NCBI RefSeq assembly: GCF_003315175.1
Contig: NZ_QNRQ01000010.1
Span: forward strand, 62,001-126,000
Length of the DNA stretch: 64,000 nt
Reading direction: 5' to 3'
Source: Eoetvoesiella caeni
GTDB lineage: Bacteria; Pseudomonadota; Gammaproteobacteria; Burkholderiales; Burkholderiaceae_B
Shown: piece after piece, positions 8,802 to 18,537 of the stretch
Numbering within the stretch: position 1 is the stretch's first letter
Layout: the number at the start of each line of letters is the position of its first letter
Program-made: the position numbers and the translations under genes
The notes under the pieces: model-generated
Databases searched by the model: none
What the model was told of the DNA's origin: nothing
The model's input: only the letters and a program-made list of their open reading frames with translations

Positions 8802-9228
8802 TCTGTCCAAGTACGACGGCTCGGCGGGGTTTCTGGTCGACACCAACATATGGATAGACTGCATGGATCCAGAAAGCCACTGGCACGAGTGGTCCGTGGA
8901 CCAGATCCAGCAATGCAGCGAACAGGCGCCCCTGCACATCAATCTGGTGATCTACACCGAGTTGCTGATCCCAGGCCCGGATATCGAAGCGCTGGATGTG
9001 ATGCTCGACGTCTACGGCACGCTGCGCAGCCCCCTGCCATGGTCCTGTGCAGGGCTGGCGGCAAAAGCGTATTTGAACTACCGTCGAGGTGGCGGCACAC
9101 GCCTTGTTCCGCTGCCCGATTTCTACATCGGCGCCCATGCCGCGGCAGCTAATCTGAGCGTGCTCAGCCGCGACGTGCGGCCTTACCGAAACTATTTCCC
9201 GCGCTTGCATTGCATCGGCCCAAGTTAG
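8794..9228 (+). CDS. vapC: VapC-type PIN-domain toxin
   Basis: A 144-residue PIN-domain ribonuclease. The first acidic residue sits in LVDTNIWID (about residue 16), a conserved glutamate in LVIYTELL, and the last acidic cluster in PLPDFYIGAHAA and LSRDVRPY. The start at 8794 is chosen because it overlaps the antitoxin stop and places the PIN motif at the expected distance. VapC toxins cut tRNA or rRNA; the target here is unknown. Confidence 0.88.
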   Translation: MLDLSKYDGSAGFLVDTNIWIDCMDPESHWHEWSVDQIQQCSEQAPLHINLVIYTELLIPGPDIEALDVMLDVYGTLRSPLPWSCAGLAAKAYLNYRRGGGTRLVPLPDFYIGAHAAAANLSVLSRDVRPYRNYFPRLHCIGPS

Positions 9229-9254
9229 AGGCAAGAAGACAGCAGGTGACGACC

Positions 9255-9611
9255 ATGGACACAACAACCCGTATCAGCACTGCAGAACGCTTCGGCCGAC
9301 TCCTCGGCCTCGGCTGGCGCGCCTACGCGCGCGGCGAGTTGCAGGTGTCAAAGCGGCTGGCATCTCAAGGAGTGCCAATAACGGGAGCTGTCGCGCTGCT
9401 GTGGTTGGTCAAGCTAACCGCGCTGGGATTGCTGCTCTATGCAGCTTTTTGGCTTGCTATGCTGGTTGTGTTTCTTGTCGCAGGAGCCTGGGTTGCGCGA
9501 AATGCAGAGTGGGATGAGCCCGAAACGGAATGGCGTACTGGACCTGCCGGATTTGGCTTGTATCGAGGCGATATACGTATCGACGTCGGAGACCCCTACG
9601 AAGAAGACTAG
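9255..9611 (+). CDS. DUF3742 family membrane protein
   Basis: A 118-residue protein with an amphipathic N-terminus (AERFGRLLGLGWRAYARGEL), two membrane helices at about residues 46-80, and an acidic tail. It resembles DUF3742, a family found almost only in this ICE class next to the TraG-like gene. An AGGTGA site sits about 6 bases before the ATG at 9255. It converges with the T4SS operon. Its function is unknown. Confidence 0.7.
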   Translation: MDTTTRISTAERFGRLLGLGWRAYARGELQVSKRLASQGVPITGAVALLWLVKLTALGLLLYAAFWLAMLVVFLVAGAWVARNAEWDEPETEWRTGPAGFGLYRGDIRIDVGDPYEED

Positions 9612-9628
9612 GGGCACCCACGAAATGC

Positions 9629-11146
9629 TTATCTAAGAGACTTTGATACCGTTCCAGGGCCTTTGCCGCCTGCTGACTTTGCTCCATCCGTAGAGGACGT
9701 CATCATCTGCACGAAATTTCCGGCTCGCACGCCGACCCACCCAAGTGCTGCGATCCAAAACCCAGGCAATACGACGAACATTGTTCCTATAACAAAGTTC
9801 AATAACATATCCCCAAAACTGTTGTTCAGCCCCATCAGGGGATTGAAATTCGAAACCGGGCGGTTCCAGCCGAACCCCCAGCCATAGAGCGCATCAAGGA
9901 TCGTACTGTCGATCCAACGGGCGAGCTGAAACCAGAAGTCCACGAAAAAGAGCGCAAACTGCACGATGCTGACAGTGATGACTGTCTTCAAATCGTAAGT
10001 GCCCACGACCAGCACGAGCGGAATGCAGATGACAAGCGCCATCTTGAGCAGCGCTAACACCATGGGCAATGCCTGCCTCACCACGTCCATGGCCGGAAAC
10101 GCCGCCAGTCCCCCGACCGCCATTCCCACGTCGCCTGCGGCGCGCGTCACGACGTTCGGTACGCTTTTATCGACCTGGCCACCATAGTCGGTGTAGATAG
10201 AACCCCGGTTGAGCTTCTGCTGCTGCGGCGAGGCGATCGTCCGGATCACGGAATCGTCCACCTCGGCCCGGCTCAAGAATCCAGCCCAACCCGCCAGCCG
10301 CGTGAGTAGGTTCGGGTTCACCTGGCCGAGCAGCCGTGCCCGCAGTCCGTCGCCACCATCGGCCCACCACTGCCTGCAAGTCGGATAGCCACCGCCACCG
10401 GGGCTCTGTGCGAGCCCCGCATCCCGGTCACTGTCGTAAGGCCAATCCTCACGCGGCGTGCTGGATCGATGGCTATCGTAGTAGCCGGCCGTGTCGGTGA
10501 AAAAGTGCGAACCGATCCAGCTCACATCGTGCATCTGCGCCTCATCAAGCTGCGGGCGCTGCATGAACAGCTTGGCACGAGCCGGCCCGTAGCAGTCGTG
10601 CGTGAAGTCTGCCACCTCCTGGGCAAGCACGGGATTATCGATGCGTGTCGCGTCGATCTCCATCCTCATTTGCCGCAGATCAGTACCGCAGGGGATCGCT
10701 GCAACCGAGGCACCCGTGACGGCTCGCGAGAGTGCATGCATGAAGGCCCACCAGACGGGCAGTTTCGCCGACTGGTTATTGAGCGTGCTGAAAGACTGCG
10801 ACCAGCCCGTCTCGGCAGGTTGAGGTACGCTGACCTGACACTGGGCGGAGCGCGAACCATCATACTGAATGGTGTTCAGATCTACGTCGATGAACGGTAT
10901 GCCGGCGAACATCACGACCACAATAGCAACGAACACCCGGTTCTCGATGCGCGCAGCCGAGAGCGCCCCCTTGTTGCCCTCATCGGCCCCTTCGGTACGG
11001 GCCCTGAGCCACTCCTGAAGAATGATCGCCAGGAAGGGTAGCGCGAATACCCCGCTGGATACCAGCACCGCCCAAATGCCATTGTTGACGACCCAGGACA
11101 CCAGCGTCAGGTAATACTCCAGGTAGTCGGTCGTGAAAAGCGTCAT
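9629..11146 (-). CDS. TraG N-terminal-domain mating-pair protein
   Basis: This 505-residue inner-membrane protein is related to the N-terminal domain of F-plasmid TraG, which acts in mating-pair stabilisation and T4SS assembly. It has membrane helices near the N-terminus (about 15-45 and 75-95), a long cysteine-containing periplasmic stretch (about 100-340) and a C-terminal cluster of four helices (about 355-480). It is the last gene of the minus-strand T4SS operon. Confidence 0.85.
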   Translation of the reverse strand: MTLFTTDYLEYYLTLVSWVVNNGIWAVLVSSGVFALPFLAIILQEWLRARTEGADEGNKGALSAARIENRVFVAIVVVMFAGIPFIDVDLNTIQYDGSRSAQCQVSVPQPAETGWSQSFSTLNNQSAKLPVWWAFMHALSRAVTGASVAAIPCGTDLRQMRMEIDATRIDNPVLAQEVADFTHDCYGPARAKLFMQRPQLDEAQMHDVSWIGSHFFTDTAGYYDSHRSSTPREDWPYDSDRDAGLAQSPGGGGYPTCRQWWADGGDGLRARLLGQVNPNLLTRLAGWAGFLSRAEVDDSVIRTIASPQQQKLNRGSIYTDYGGQVDKSVPNVVTRAAGDVGMAVGGLAAFPAMDVVRQALPMVLALLKMALVICIPLVLVVGTYDLKTVITVSIVQFALFFVDFWFQLARWIDSTILDALYGWGFGWNRPVSNFNPLMGLNNSFGDMLLNFVIGTMFVVLPGFWIAALGWVGVRAGNFVQMMTSSTDGAKSAGGKGPGTVSKSLR

Positions 11147-11161
11147 GGCCCGAATTTCCCG

Positions 11162-11518
11162 TCAATCCTGCATCAACAGGCTGGCTTCCAGCGCTACGAT
11201 GGCGACAATACCGGCGATCTCGCTGCGCACCAGACGACGCCGTGCCTGCGCGTCGGCCTCGCACGCCAGCAGCCGACGACGCATCCAGGCCCAGCCATAG
11301 GCCGTAGCGGTGTACAGGCACAGTCGCCACACCAGGAAGTAGCCCGAAGTAGCTGCGAGCCACCGCTTCCAGCCGGCCACGCCGCCAACGAGATGGATGC
11401 CGACCATGTTCGCGACTGCGGCGGCAGCGGCGAGCACCACCGTCCAAAGCAGCACCCTCGCCACCCGCCGGCCGAACAACCACCGTGGGCGCCGCCAACT
11501 GACGCTCACCGGGTTCAC
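11162..11518 (-). CDS. Conserved ICE membrane protein
   Basis: A 118-residue protein with a basic N-terminus and hydrophobic segments at about 20-45 and 55-78, a charged region at 80-97, and a last hydrophobic segment. It overlaps the upstream gene by 4 bases and sits between the TIGR03755 and TraG-like genes. No catalytic motif is visible. By position it is a minor component of the transfer apparatus. Confidence 0.6.
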   Translation of the reverse strand: MNPVSVSWRRPRWLFGRRVARVLLWTVVLAAAAAVANMVGIHLVGGVAGWKRWLAATSGYFLVWRLCLYTATAYGWAWMRRRLLACEADAQARRRLVRSEIAGIVAIVALEASLLMQD

Positions 11519-12909
11519 GGGTTGCCTCCGGAATTGCCCTTCTGCAACTGGTCAAGGCGGTCGGGCACCGGATCACCTTCGTAGACTCCACGAGAACCGG
11601 CGGCGCGCGTGCCGTGACGTTGGATGATGGCCATGGGCGAGTTGTTCGCCAGCTCGCGCCGCAATTCCAGTTCGGTCTTGAGGTTGCGGATCTCGCGATC
11701 AAGCGTGTCGCTCTCCCGGTTCACGGCATCGACTGCAAGTTCGTTGGCCGCCACGTTGGGCTCCTTCTTGCCAGTCAGCAGGGTTCGCTGAAGCAGCAAC
11801 GCTTTCTCCAGGACGGAGGACAACGCAACTTCGGAGGCTAGGCGCCGCGACAGCAGATCTTGGTCGGGTTCGTCGCGCAGGGCTTCGACAACCCCACGCG
11901 TAATCGGCAAGGAAGAACTGCCCGCCTCGCGCAAGTTCTGGAACGTCGTTTTGCGTGAGCCGGAGACCAGCTCTTGCAAAACATCGAGCTTTGCCTCGTA
12001 TTCCTCCTGGATCAGTGGCGTCAACCCTACGCCGGGCACCGTCTCGGTCTTGGTGCAGGAATCGCATGTGCGCTGTTCCTTCTCACCCAGAACCCGCGTG
12101 GCCCACTCCTCGGCTGCCTGCGGCGAGCTCCAAGTCTGGCAAGACAGGCTCGCGCAATTGGCGGGCGAGATGGTGGACGTATCGGCCACGCCTCGACCAT
12201 TGACCAAGTTGTAGCCCGCACGAGTCACGTCACCTACTACCCGGATCGCGGGCTGGCCCGTGCCACCGGCATTGCCGCCACCCACCCAGGGGACGCCATC
12301 ATTGCCTCGACGCGTCTCAGCCTGCTCGACAGCCGAGACGGCGTCCGCGCTCCCAACCGAGTCCCGTAGTGCCATGCCTTCGGCCATCTGGCTCCATCCG
12401 AGTTGGCCGCCAGCCATGTCGGCCATCTTCTCGGCCATGGCACGACACGTCAGCTTGGAGCGGTCAAAATCCAGCCGTGCTTGCAGCACACCGTTTGTGA
12501 GCAGGTTGTAAAGGCCGGGATCGGCGCGCTGGATGATGAGCGCGGGCAGCGAGGCTACGGCGCTGGTGGCGTTCTGGATCACGTTGCTCATGATCTGCTG
12601 AAAGCCGTTGGTGATGCCGTTCAGTTGATTGCGCAGCGTCGTCGTGATGCTCATGTCGCCGCAGATCAAATTGCTGTTCCAGCCTGCGCCGACTCCGATC
12701 GAGCGCATGCCGGCCGCCCGGCCCATGGAGACCGCACTGCCGCCGCCAACCGAGTACATCACCTCATCGCCGATGACGGAACCACCGGTCTGATAGCCGG
12801 TCTGCGCCCACGCCAAGCCGCCCGCCATGAATACCCCGGCCAGAGCCGCCGTGCGCATCAGGCGACACGTCCCAGTCGAGAGATTCATCCGTCCACAAAA
12901 CTTAATCAT
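11515..12909 (-). CDS. Integrating conjugative element protein, PFL_4711 family (TraH-like)
   Basis: A 464-residue exported protein of the TIGR03755 type. The start at 12909 has an AGG site 7 bases upstream and gives a signal peptide ending near AWAQ. The mature part is rich in Gly, Asn and Gln, with paired cysteines (for example CDSC) and coiled stretches near the C-terminus. It follows the TraU-like gene by 7 bases. Together these probably form the outer part of the mating channel. Confidence 0.85.
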   Translation of the reverse strand: MIKFCGRMNLSTGTCRLMRTAALAGVFMAGGLAWAQTGYQTGGSVIGDEVMYSVGGGSAVSMGRAAGMRSIGVGAGWNSNLICGDMSITTTLRNQLNGITNGFQQIMSNVIQNATSAVASLPALIIQRADPGLYNLLTNGVLQARLDFDRSKLTCRAMAEKMADMAGGQLGWSQMAEGMALRDSVGSADAVSAVEQAETRRGNDGVPWVGGGNAGGTGQPAIRVVGDVTRAGYNLVNGRGVADTSTISPANCASLSCQTWSSPQAAEEWATRVLGEKEQRTCDSCTKTETVPGVGLTPLIQEEYEAKLDVLQELVSGSRKTTFQNLREAGSSSLPITRGVVEALRDEPDQDLLSRRLASEVALSSVLEKALLLQRTLLTGKKEPNVAANELAVDAVNRESDTLDREIRNLKTELELRRELANNSPMAIIQRHGTRAAGSRGVYEGDPVPDRLDQLQKGNSGGNP

Positions 12910-12916
12910 TGCAACC

Positions 12917-13852
12917 TCAGTTGAAATCCGTACTGCCCAGGAACACCTGCCCCATGCGACGGCAGCAACTGTATGGCCTCCAAAGCGCCCAGGCGTAATC
13001 ACCGCGCAGCGCCTGAGTGCGCACATCGCCATGCGGGAACACTGCACACGAGTTCGACAGCCTGGGGGTCAGTTCCTGCCATTTGCCGCTAGAAGCGTCA
13101 CCTTCGACCAGGGCACCAGCCGGCCAATAGCCATCATGGGAGCCCGCAAGCAGCGGTTGGTAGACATGCACCTGGCCGCGTCGGGTCACAATGTCGCCGA
13201 CACGCTGCGCCACGACTGCGCCGCTCTCGTAGTCGTCAACCTGATGCAGGAAGCCTCCGCGCGGGTAGACGCTACCCCACAGGTTCTGTCCAGTGCGGGT
13301 GCCGATCTCGCGCATGCCGGGGATCAACGCTTCTGGGTATGCCATCTCGGGCAGGTTGTAGCGCCAGGCGACCGTATCGAGCGTACTGAGCAGATAGGGC
13401 ATGAAAGCCGTGCCCGCTCCCGCGCAGCTATAGCCAAAGCCTGCGGCAAACTGCCGGAACGCTTCGCCACCCGGATGCCCGATGACATCACTATTTTTGA
13501 ATTTGGCGAGATTGTTTTCGCTGTCATGGTTGAATGTGCCGTCGCCGCCGGCCTGTGCCGTGGGGTTGGGCAAGCTCATCGCACGCACCTCCACCCACGG
13601 GTTTTCGCCGGTGTTCGAGTAGCTCGACACCACGGCGTCCGGGACGTAATGACGCACCTTGACCGAAGTGCGCACCGAGCAACCGTGCCACGAGCAGTAC
13701 AGCCAATAGCAAAGACCCGTCACCCGATACTCCAAGCAATCGGGAGACAGCGCCGAAGCGATGATCGCCGCAGTATTGAGCGCAAAGGACGGCGAGGTGG
13801 CAGCCAGCAGCAGCGCGGCGATGCTGACACGCAGGCGGCGCGCACGCGTCAT
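12917..13852 (-). CDS. Integrating conjugative element protein, PFL_4710 family (TraU-like)
   Basis: A 311-residue periplasmic protein with a clean signal peptide (cleavage near SFALN). Cysteine-rich segments (CLEYRVTGLCYWLYCSWHGC, residues 39-58, and SCCRR near the end) need disulphide bonds. It resembles TraU, needed for F-type pilus and mating-pair function. It overlaps the downstream thioredoxin-like gene (TGATG). Neighbouring Dsb-like genes may oxidise it. Confidence 0.87.
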   Translation of the reverse strand: MTRARRLRVSIAALLLAATSPSFALNTAAIIASALSPDCLEYRVTGLCYWLYCSWHGCSVRTSVKVRHYVPDAVVSSYSNTGENPWVEVRAMSLPNPTAQAGGDGTFNHDSENNLAKFKNSDVIGHPGGEAFRQFAAGFGYSCAGAGTAFMPYLLSTLDTVAWRYNLPEMAYPEALIPGMREIGTRTGQNLWGSVYPRGGFLHQVDDYESGAVVAQRVGDIVTRRGQVHVYQPLLAGSHDGYWPAGALVEGDASSGKWQELTPRLSNSCAVFPHGDVRTQALRGDYAWALWRPYSCCRRMGQVFLGSTDFN

Positions 13853-14280
13853 GGCTGCGCGCTCCGGTGCGCCTCGATACGGGCAATCGCCTTGGCGATA
13901 TCTGGCTCGCCGTACACCACATAGCGGCCATCCACGATCACCGCCGGGATCGTGGTAACCCCCAGGCTCCAGGCATCGACCACGCCCCGATAGCTGGTTG
14001 CAATCCGGTGCCGTAACGCCTCACCGCCTCTCTCCAGGCGCTCTCGCACAATGGCTGCGCTGCGCGAAGGGTCAGCGGGCAGGTTGGCGGCCAACTGCGC
14101 TTCGATGCGTGCAGGCTCGTCCAGCACAATGATCCGCACCCCCGCCGGCACCTGCAGCGGATGCCGGCTATCGACGACAGCCAGGACATCGGCAGCAAAG
14201 GCCAAGTTACTCAGCAAAGCCACGCACAGACTAATGAGCAGCCAGCAGCACCAGGCATTGAAGCGAGAGAAGATGAGCAT
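13849..14280 (-). CDS. Integrating conjugative element protein, PFL_4709 family (thioredoxin-like)
   Basis: A 143-residue secreted protein of the TIGR03757 type. A signal peptide ends near AFAAD, and a thioredoxin-like fold lacks the CxxC pair, ending with a typical cis-proline segment (TTIPAVIVDGRYVVYG). It is similar in outline to TrbC/TraW-type periplasmic factors. It is coupled by overlap to the TraU-like gene and should act with it in channel assembly. Confidence 0.8.
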   Translation of the reverse strand: MLIFSRFNAWCCWLLISLCVALLSNLAFAADVLAVVDSRHPLQVPAGVRIIVLDEPARIEAQLAANLPADPSRSAAIVRERLERGGEALRHRIATSYRGVVDAWSLGVTTIPAVIVDGRYVVYGEPDIAKAIARIEAHRSAQP

Positions 14281-14410
14281 GTCGTGCCACCGTCGAGTTG
14301 TTCACTGTGATAGTCAACTCCATTGCGACAAACGGCACGACAGACAACACGGCACTGCCACTTCCCGATTGTTCTCTTTTCCCACACAGCCCTACATAAA
14401 AGCCTGCAGG

Positions 14411-15181
14411 CTACCTGGGCATATCGCCGACAAGCTCGACAGGCATCTCGGTGGAAGCACTGCTGGAAGCGGCGACGGGATCGCCGACCGCCAGCATATC
14501 CATGGCGGATATCAGGGCATCACCTTCGACAGGCCCCTGCAGCAAGATTGCGTGGTGCGTCTGGCGATCCTGCATACGCAGCGACGGCGTGGCGGCCACT
14601 CCACCCTTCGTCGCAGCCTGGGCCTGGGCGCGGATCAGCGCGTTGGGTCGATCGCTTGCCAGGCACTGCTCAATGGCAGGCGTGGCGTCGGGGTAGCGCA
14701 GGCCGGTGGGCAAACCCAGGCCATCGCCACGCGTGTGGACATAGATCCACTGGGCCGCACGCCAGAAGGCAGCGCTCCCGCCCGCCTCGCCGACACATTC
14801 GGCAAGGCGCGCCTCGGTCGATGCTGCTGGCTCATGCGCGCGTAGCGGCAAATGGTGCCATTGCAGAACCACGTCGGAGTTCTGATCCACCCACTGCGTG
14901 AGCACTGGAAAATAGGCCCGGCAAAACGGGCATTCGAAATCTGCATAGAGAGTCAGCACGAAGCGTCCCTGCGGATTGCCCAGCACCCAGGGGGGCGCTA
15001 CCACCTGTGCATCGTCCTCTGAGGCCGGTGGTGACGCAGGCTCGCCAGGCGATCCGGATAGGAACCAGGTGAGCAGTGCCGCCACCAGTATCGCAGTCAC
15101 GGCCGGGAACCAGCGAGATCGCCTGCAGAAGTGCCTGCACAAGGTCTGCAACCGGATCGGAGCAAGGTATCTTGGAGTCAT
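14411..15181 (-). CDS. DsbA/DsbG-like thiol-disulphide protein of the transfer system
   Basis: This 256-residue protein has one membrane anchor (about residues 28-45) and a DsbA-type domain. The active site is CPFC in YADFECPFCRAYFP (near residue 88), and a cis-proline lies in AATPSLRM. It faces the periplasm and probably forms disulphides in the cysteine-rich TraU- and TraG-like proteins encoded downstream. It is separated from the VirB4-like gene by 15 bases. Confidence 0.85.
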   Translation of the reverse strand: MTPRYLAPIRLQTLCRHFCRRSRWFPAVTAILVAALLTWFLSGSPGEPASPPASEDDAQVVAPPWVLGNPQGRFVLTLYADFECPFCRAYFPVLTQWVDQNSDVVLQWHHLPLRAHEPAASTEARLAECVGEAGGSAAFWRAAQWIYVHTRGDGLGLPTGLRYPDATPAIEQCLASDRPNALIRAQAQAATKGGVAATPSLRMQDRQTHHAILLQGPVEGDALISAMDMLAVGDPVAASSSASTEMPVELVGDMPR

Positions 15182-15196
15182 TGCACCCTCCAGCGG

Positions 15197-18085
15197 TTAT
15201 TGCGGCAGATCTAACGCGGGTGACTCTATGCCGCGCGCCTGATCGATTCTCTCGGCCACTTTGAAGGCGGCGTCAAGTTCGCTGATACCGTACTGCTGCA
15301 TGAGTTGATAGCGCTCCGCCTTCTCTTCAGGCTCGGTTTGCGCAAGCGCGAGATACAGACTGGGCGGCACGGCGCGAAACAGCACTTCCATGGCCTTCGA
15401 CAGGATCACCCCTTCGGTGAACTTTCCCGCTTCCTTGCGCGCCGAGAGCATCAGCGCCTTCTGCGCTGGACTCAACTCGCGAAAGCGCGCGATCTTCTCC
15501 ACCTCGTCGGGGGGCATCGACAGGCACACCCACCACTCGATCATGTTGAGCATGGGCTCAGCCGCGCGCGGCAGGTCGTCGATGTTCTGTGTCGCCAACC
15601 AGAACCAGGCGCCAAGCTTTCTCCACATCTTCGTGATCTTGACCACATAGGGCGCAAGCAGCGGATTTTTGGTCACGATATGACCTTCATCCGTCACGTT
15701 GATGATCGGGCGACCCAAGTACTGGTCACGCTCCGCGATATTGTTCACTGTGCTGATCAGGCTGATGTAGGCAATAGAGAGCTGCGCGTTGTAGCCCTCG
15801 CGGGCATAGGTCGCGAGATCCACCAAGGTGATATCGGCCTCTGGCCAGGGCGTGCCCGGGCGATCGAACATCTCGCCGTCAGTGCCCTGACAGAACATAT
15901 CCATCGCATCCGCCATCTCCAGTAACCGCCCGCGCCGCATCTCGGGCAGTGTCGGATCCTGGCCGCGTGTGCGCAGCGCATCGCGTACGTCGCGCGTGAG
16001 CACCGTGCGCTGCTCGGCCACGCAATGCTCGGCGGCATCGAGAATGCACTGCCGGATGAGCGAGCGGTCAGCCCGCGTCATCCGGGCTTCTTCTTTGTCC
16101 TCGCCGCCCGTGATCATGAGGCGCGCGGTAATCTCCAACTCGCCCAGCACGTCGCGCTGCTCGTCGGCCTCGGCGGGCGCAGCCTCCGGCGGCTGATCCT
16201 CGTCCAGCGCATCGGCATCAAGCGTCTGCACGGCACTGGGCGTCTCGATCAACCGGCGCGCATCGGCAAAAGGCGCGAGGCTCACCCCCGCTCCCGGCGC
16301 AAGCTTGACGCGGTGGACCGTCAGGCCAAGTTTGCGTGCGAAGTCGCTGAACAAGCCAAAGCTGTTGCCAGCCTCCACGATAAAGAGGCGCGGCCGATAG
16401 ACGGCCGTGACCTGGTTCAGCAAGTTGTTGAGCGTCGCGCTCTTGCCCGAGCCCGTGGGGCCGAACAGGAACAGGTGCGCATTCATCTGCCGATCCAGGC
16501 GATTGAGCGGATCGAAGGTGATCGGGCCGCCGCCCCGGTTGAACATCGTGATGCCGGGATGCCCCGTACCCTGGGCGCGTCCCCACACCGGCGACAAGTT
16601 CGCCGCGTGCTGCACGAACATCAATTGGGTAAACCATTGCCTGCGGTCCTGGCTGGGGGTATAGCAGCACGGGAGCCAGCGCAAGTAACTATTGAGTGGC
16701 GCCACCTCGTCATCCTCGCGCACCGGCTGCAACCCCGCGTTGAGCATCACATTCACCAGATCCAGGCCGCGCCGATCCAGTTCGGCTTCGTTGCGCCCGC
16801 GAAGGTAGAAGGCGAGCGTGCCCCGGTAGAGCTTGTGCGCGCTACCGATCAGGGAGCGGGCCTCATGCACGTCCTTGAGCGTCTGCTCGGAGGCCAGGGT
16901 CTCGCCCACCGCCTTCTTGGCCAAGTGGTTCAAGTGCGATTCTAGGACGTCCTGGGGCGTGGCGACCATCGTCAGGCACATCATCGTGTCTTCGGGCATC
17001 TGGTCGAACAGCGTGTTGATCGCATCGCCCTTGCGGGTTTCACCGGTCAAGTGCCCGGTGCTGGGCGGCGTGCGTAGCCGATCGGTGATGAGCACGCGAT
17101 GCGGCATGCCATCGAAGTACCAGGTACCGTGCGTTGCGTCTGAGCGTGGCTGTCCGAAGAACAGCCGCTGGCTGAAATCCCGCCCACTGGCCAGCTCGAT
17201 CTCGCCGTCCTCACCGTCTTGCGTGCTATCAGGGTAGCGTGCCAGCGCATAGAAGCGCTCCCGATCCTCGGCGCCCGGCCCGAGCAGCGTGGGCGCGGGA
17301 TTGAACCAGCGCAGCAGCCAGTCGTGAATGCTGGCTGCGTCCAGGCGCCGCGCCTGGATGCCGGCGTTCGCCAGCCCGCCGCACAGGCGGTCGCAGACGA
17401 TGTTCAGCATCTGCTCGGGCGTCTGGCCGCGCCGGTTCACCTGGCCGGTAGAACGGCGGTAGACAACCATGCGCACACGCCGCGTCTGGCCGCGCCAGCG
17501 CAGCCTCGTCACGGCGGTATCCTCGAACAGGCCCCCGGGCTTGGCCACGGCCCGTAGGTGATGGGCAAAAAAGCGCAGGTAGAACTCGGTGAATGCCGTG
17601 CCGCGCGCCCGTGGCTGCACATAGTCGCGCAAGGTGCGCATGTATTCATCAAAACTGGGCTCGTCCTGGGCGTAAAGCTGAAGTACCCAGGGGTTCTCGT
17701 CCAGTTCGTCGAAGCTGTCCTGTAGTGCGTTTTCCAGCGCATCGCGGGCCTGGGCGAGCCACACGGGTTCCCGGCCCTCGGTGCCCAGCGGCGTCAGCTC
17801 GTAGAAGGCCGCCACGGACTGCCCGTCCTCCAGCAGCATCGACTTGGACTCGGGCTGGAACTCCACCCAGGGCAGCAACTCCACGAACGAGGGGGCCACG
17901 TCGTAGAGCGCCTGCTCGTCGGCCACGGTCGCGGGCTGGCGGCCCTGGACCGCCGCTCCAGGCTCAGGGACACCCGCTTCGCGCAAGGTTTGCACATGGC
18001 GCTGCCAGCCGTCTGGTGCGCCATCGTCGGTGGCGTCCCCAGTACCGGCGCCGGACAACCTGGGCCAGGGGAGCTTCCAGCGCAT
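15197..18085 (-). CDS. Conjugative transfer ATPase, PFL_4706 family (VirB4/TraC-like)
   Basis: A 962-residue T4SS ATPase. An N-terminal TraC-type domain is followed by a P-loop in the middle (LFGPTGSGKSATLNN), and the Walker B/sensor region lies near INVTDEGH. It energises pilus assembly and substrate export at the inner membrane. The ATG at 18085 is preferred over an upstream TTG because it overlaps the lipoprotein stop (TGATG). Confidence 0.93.
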   Translation of the reverse strand: MRWKLPWPRLSGAGTGDATDDGAPDGWQRHVQTLREAGVPEPGAAVQGRQPATVADEQALYDVAPSFVELLPWVEFQPESKSMLLEDGQSVAAFYELTPLGTEGREPVWLAQARDALENALQDSFDELDENPWVLQLYAQDEPSFDEYMRTLRDYVQPRARGTAFTEFYLRFFAHHLRAVAKPGGLFEDTAVTRLRWRGQTRRVRMVVYRRSTGQVNRRGQTPEQMLNIVCDRLCGGLANAGIQARRLDAASIHDWLLRWFNPAPTLLGPGAEDRERFYALARYPDSTQDGEDGEIELASGRDFSQRLFFGQPRSDATHGTWYFDGMPHRVLITDRLRTPPSTGHLTGETRKGDAINTLFDQMPEDTMMCLTMVATPQDVLESHLNHLAKKAVGETLASEQTLKDVHEARSLIGSAHKLYRGTLAFYLRGRNEAELDRRGLDLVNVMLNAGLQPVREDDEVAPLNSYLRWLPCCYTPSQDRRQWFTQLMFVQHAANLSPVWGRAQGTGHPGITMFNRGGGPITFDPLNRLDRQMNAHLFLFGPTGSGKSATLNNLLNQVTAVYRPRLFIVEAGNSFGLFSDFARKLGLTVHRVKLAPGAGVSLAPFADARRLIETPSAVQTLDADALDEDQPPEAAPAEADEQRDVLGELEITARLMITGGEDKEEARMTRADRSLIRQCILDAAEHCVAEQRTVLTRDVRDALRTRGQDPTLPEMRRGRLLEMADAMDMFCQGTDGEMFDRPGTPWPEADITLVDLATYAREGYNAQLSIAYISLISTVNNIAERDQYLGRPIINVTDEGHIVTKNPLLAPYVVKITKMWRKLGAWFWLATQNIDDLPRAAEPMLNMIEWWVCLSMPPDEVEKIARFRELSPAQKALMLSARKEAGKFTEGVILSKAMEVLFRAVPPSLYLALAQTEPEEKAERYQLMQQYGISELDAAFKVAERIDQARGIESPALDLPQ

Positions 18086-18537
18086 CAATAATCCTCAGTG
18101 CGTTCGCCCGGCATGGCGTACTGGATGCGCTGATACAGCGGGAACACCGTCGTGTAGCCTGGCACGGGCACGGGATCGGTGCCCGCAAGGTGCGGGAAGA
18201 CGTACATCACGAGATCGGGATTGGGCAGGCGCTGGAACTGGCGATGGATCTCGCTTTGCGCGGTGCGCGTGTAGCGCAACTGCTCGGCCGGCGCCGCCTG
18301 CACATCGACCTCGGTCAGTGGCCGGCGCAGACTCTGGCGTGCATCGAGCAACTGGCGCCCGGCCACCTGGCCCGTACCTCCACCAGAACCTGCGTCAGCC
18401 GCCTGTTGCCAGATGTCCATCATGGTGTGATCGCCATGAGTCAGCAATTCATCCTTGCTGGTGGCGCAGCCGCCCAGCAGAGCAAGGGAGGCGGCCAGAG
18501 CAAGGCCCTTGGCGAGGTCAGTCAAGTTCGAGCGCAT
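18085..18537 (-). CDS. Conjugative transfer lipoprotein (TIGR03751, TraV/VirB7-like)
   Basis: A 150-residue lipoprotein. The start at 18537 has a GGAGAAG site and gives a signal peptide with lipobox LLGGC. The mature part ends with a conserved region containing LPNPDLVMYVFPHL and PVPGYTTVFPLY. It should anchor the outer-membrane core with the VirB9/VirB10-like proteins encoded just upstream. It overlaps both neighbours. Confidence 0.85.
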   Translation of the reverse strand: MRSNLTDLAKGLALAASLALLGGCATSKDELLTHGDHTMMDIWQQAADAGSGGGTGQVAGRQLLDARQSLRRPLTEVDVQAAPAEQLRYTRTAQSEIHRQFQRLPNPDLVMYVFPHLAGTDPVPVPGYTTVFPLYQRIQYAMPGERTEDY

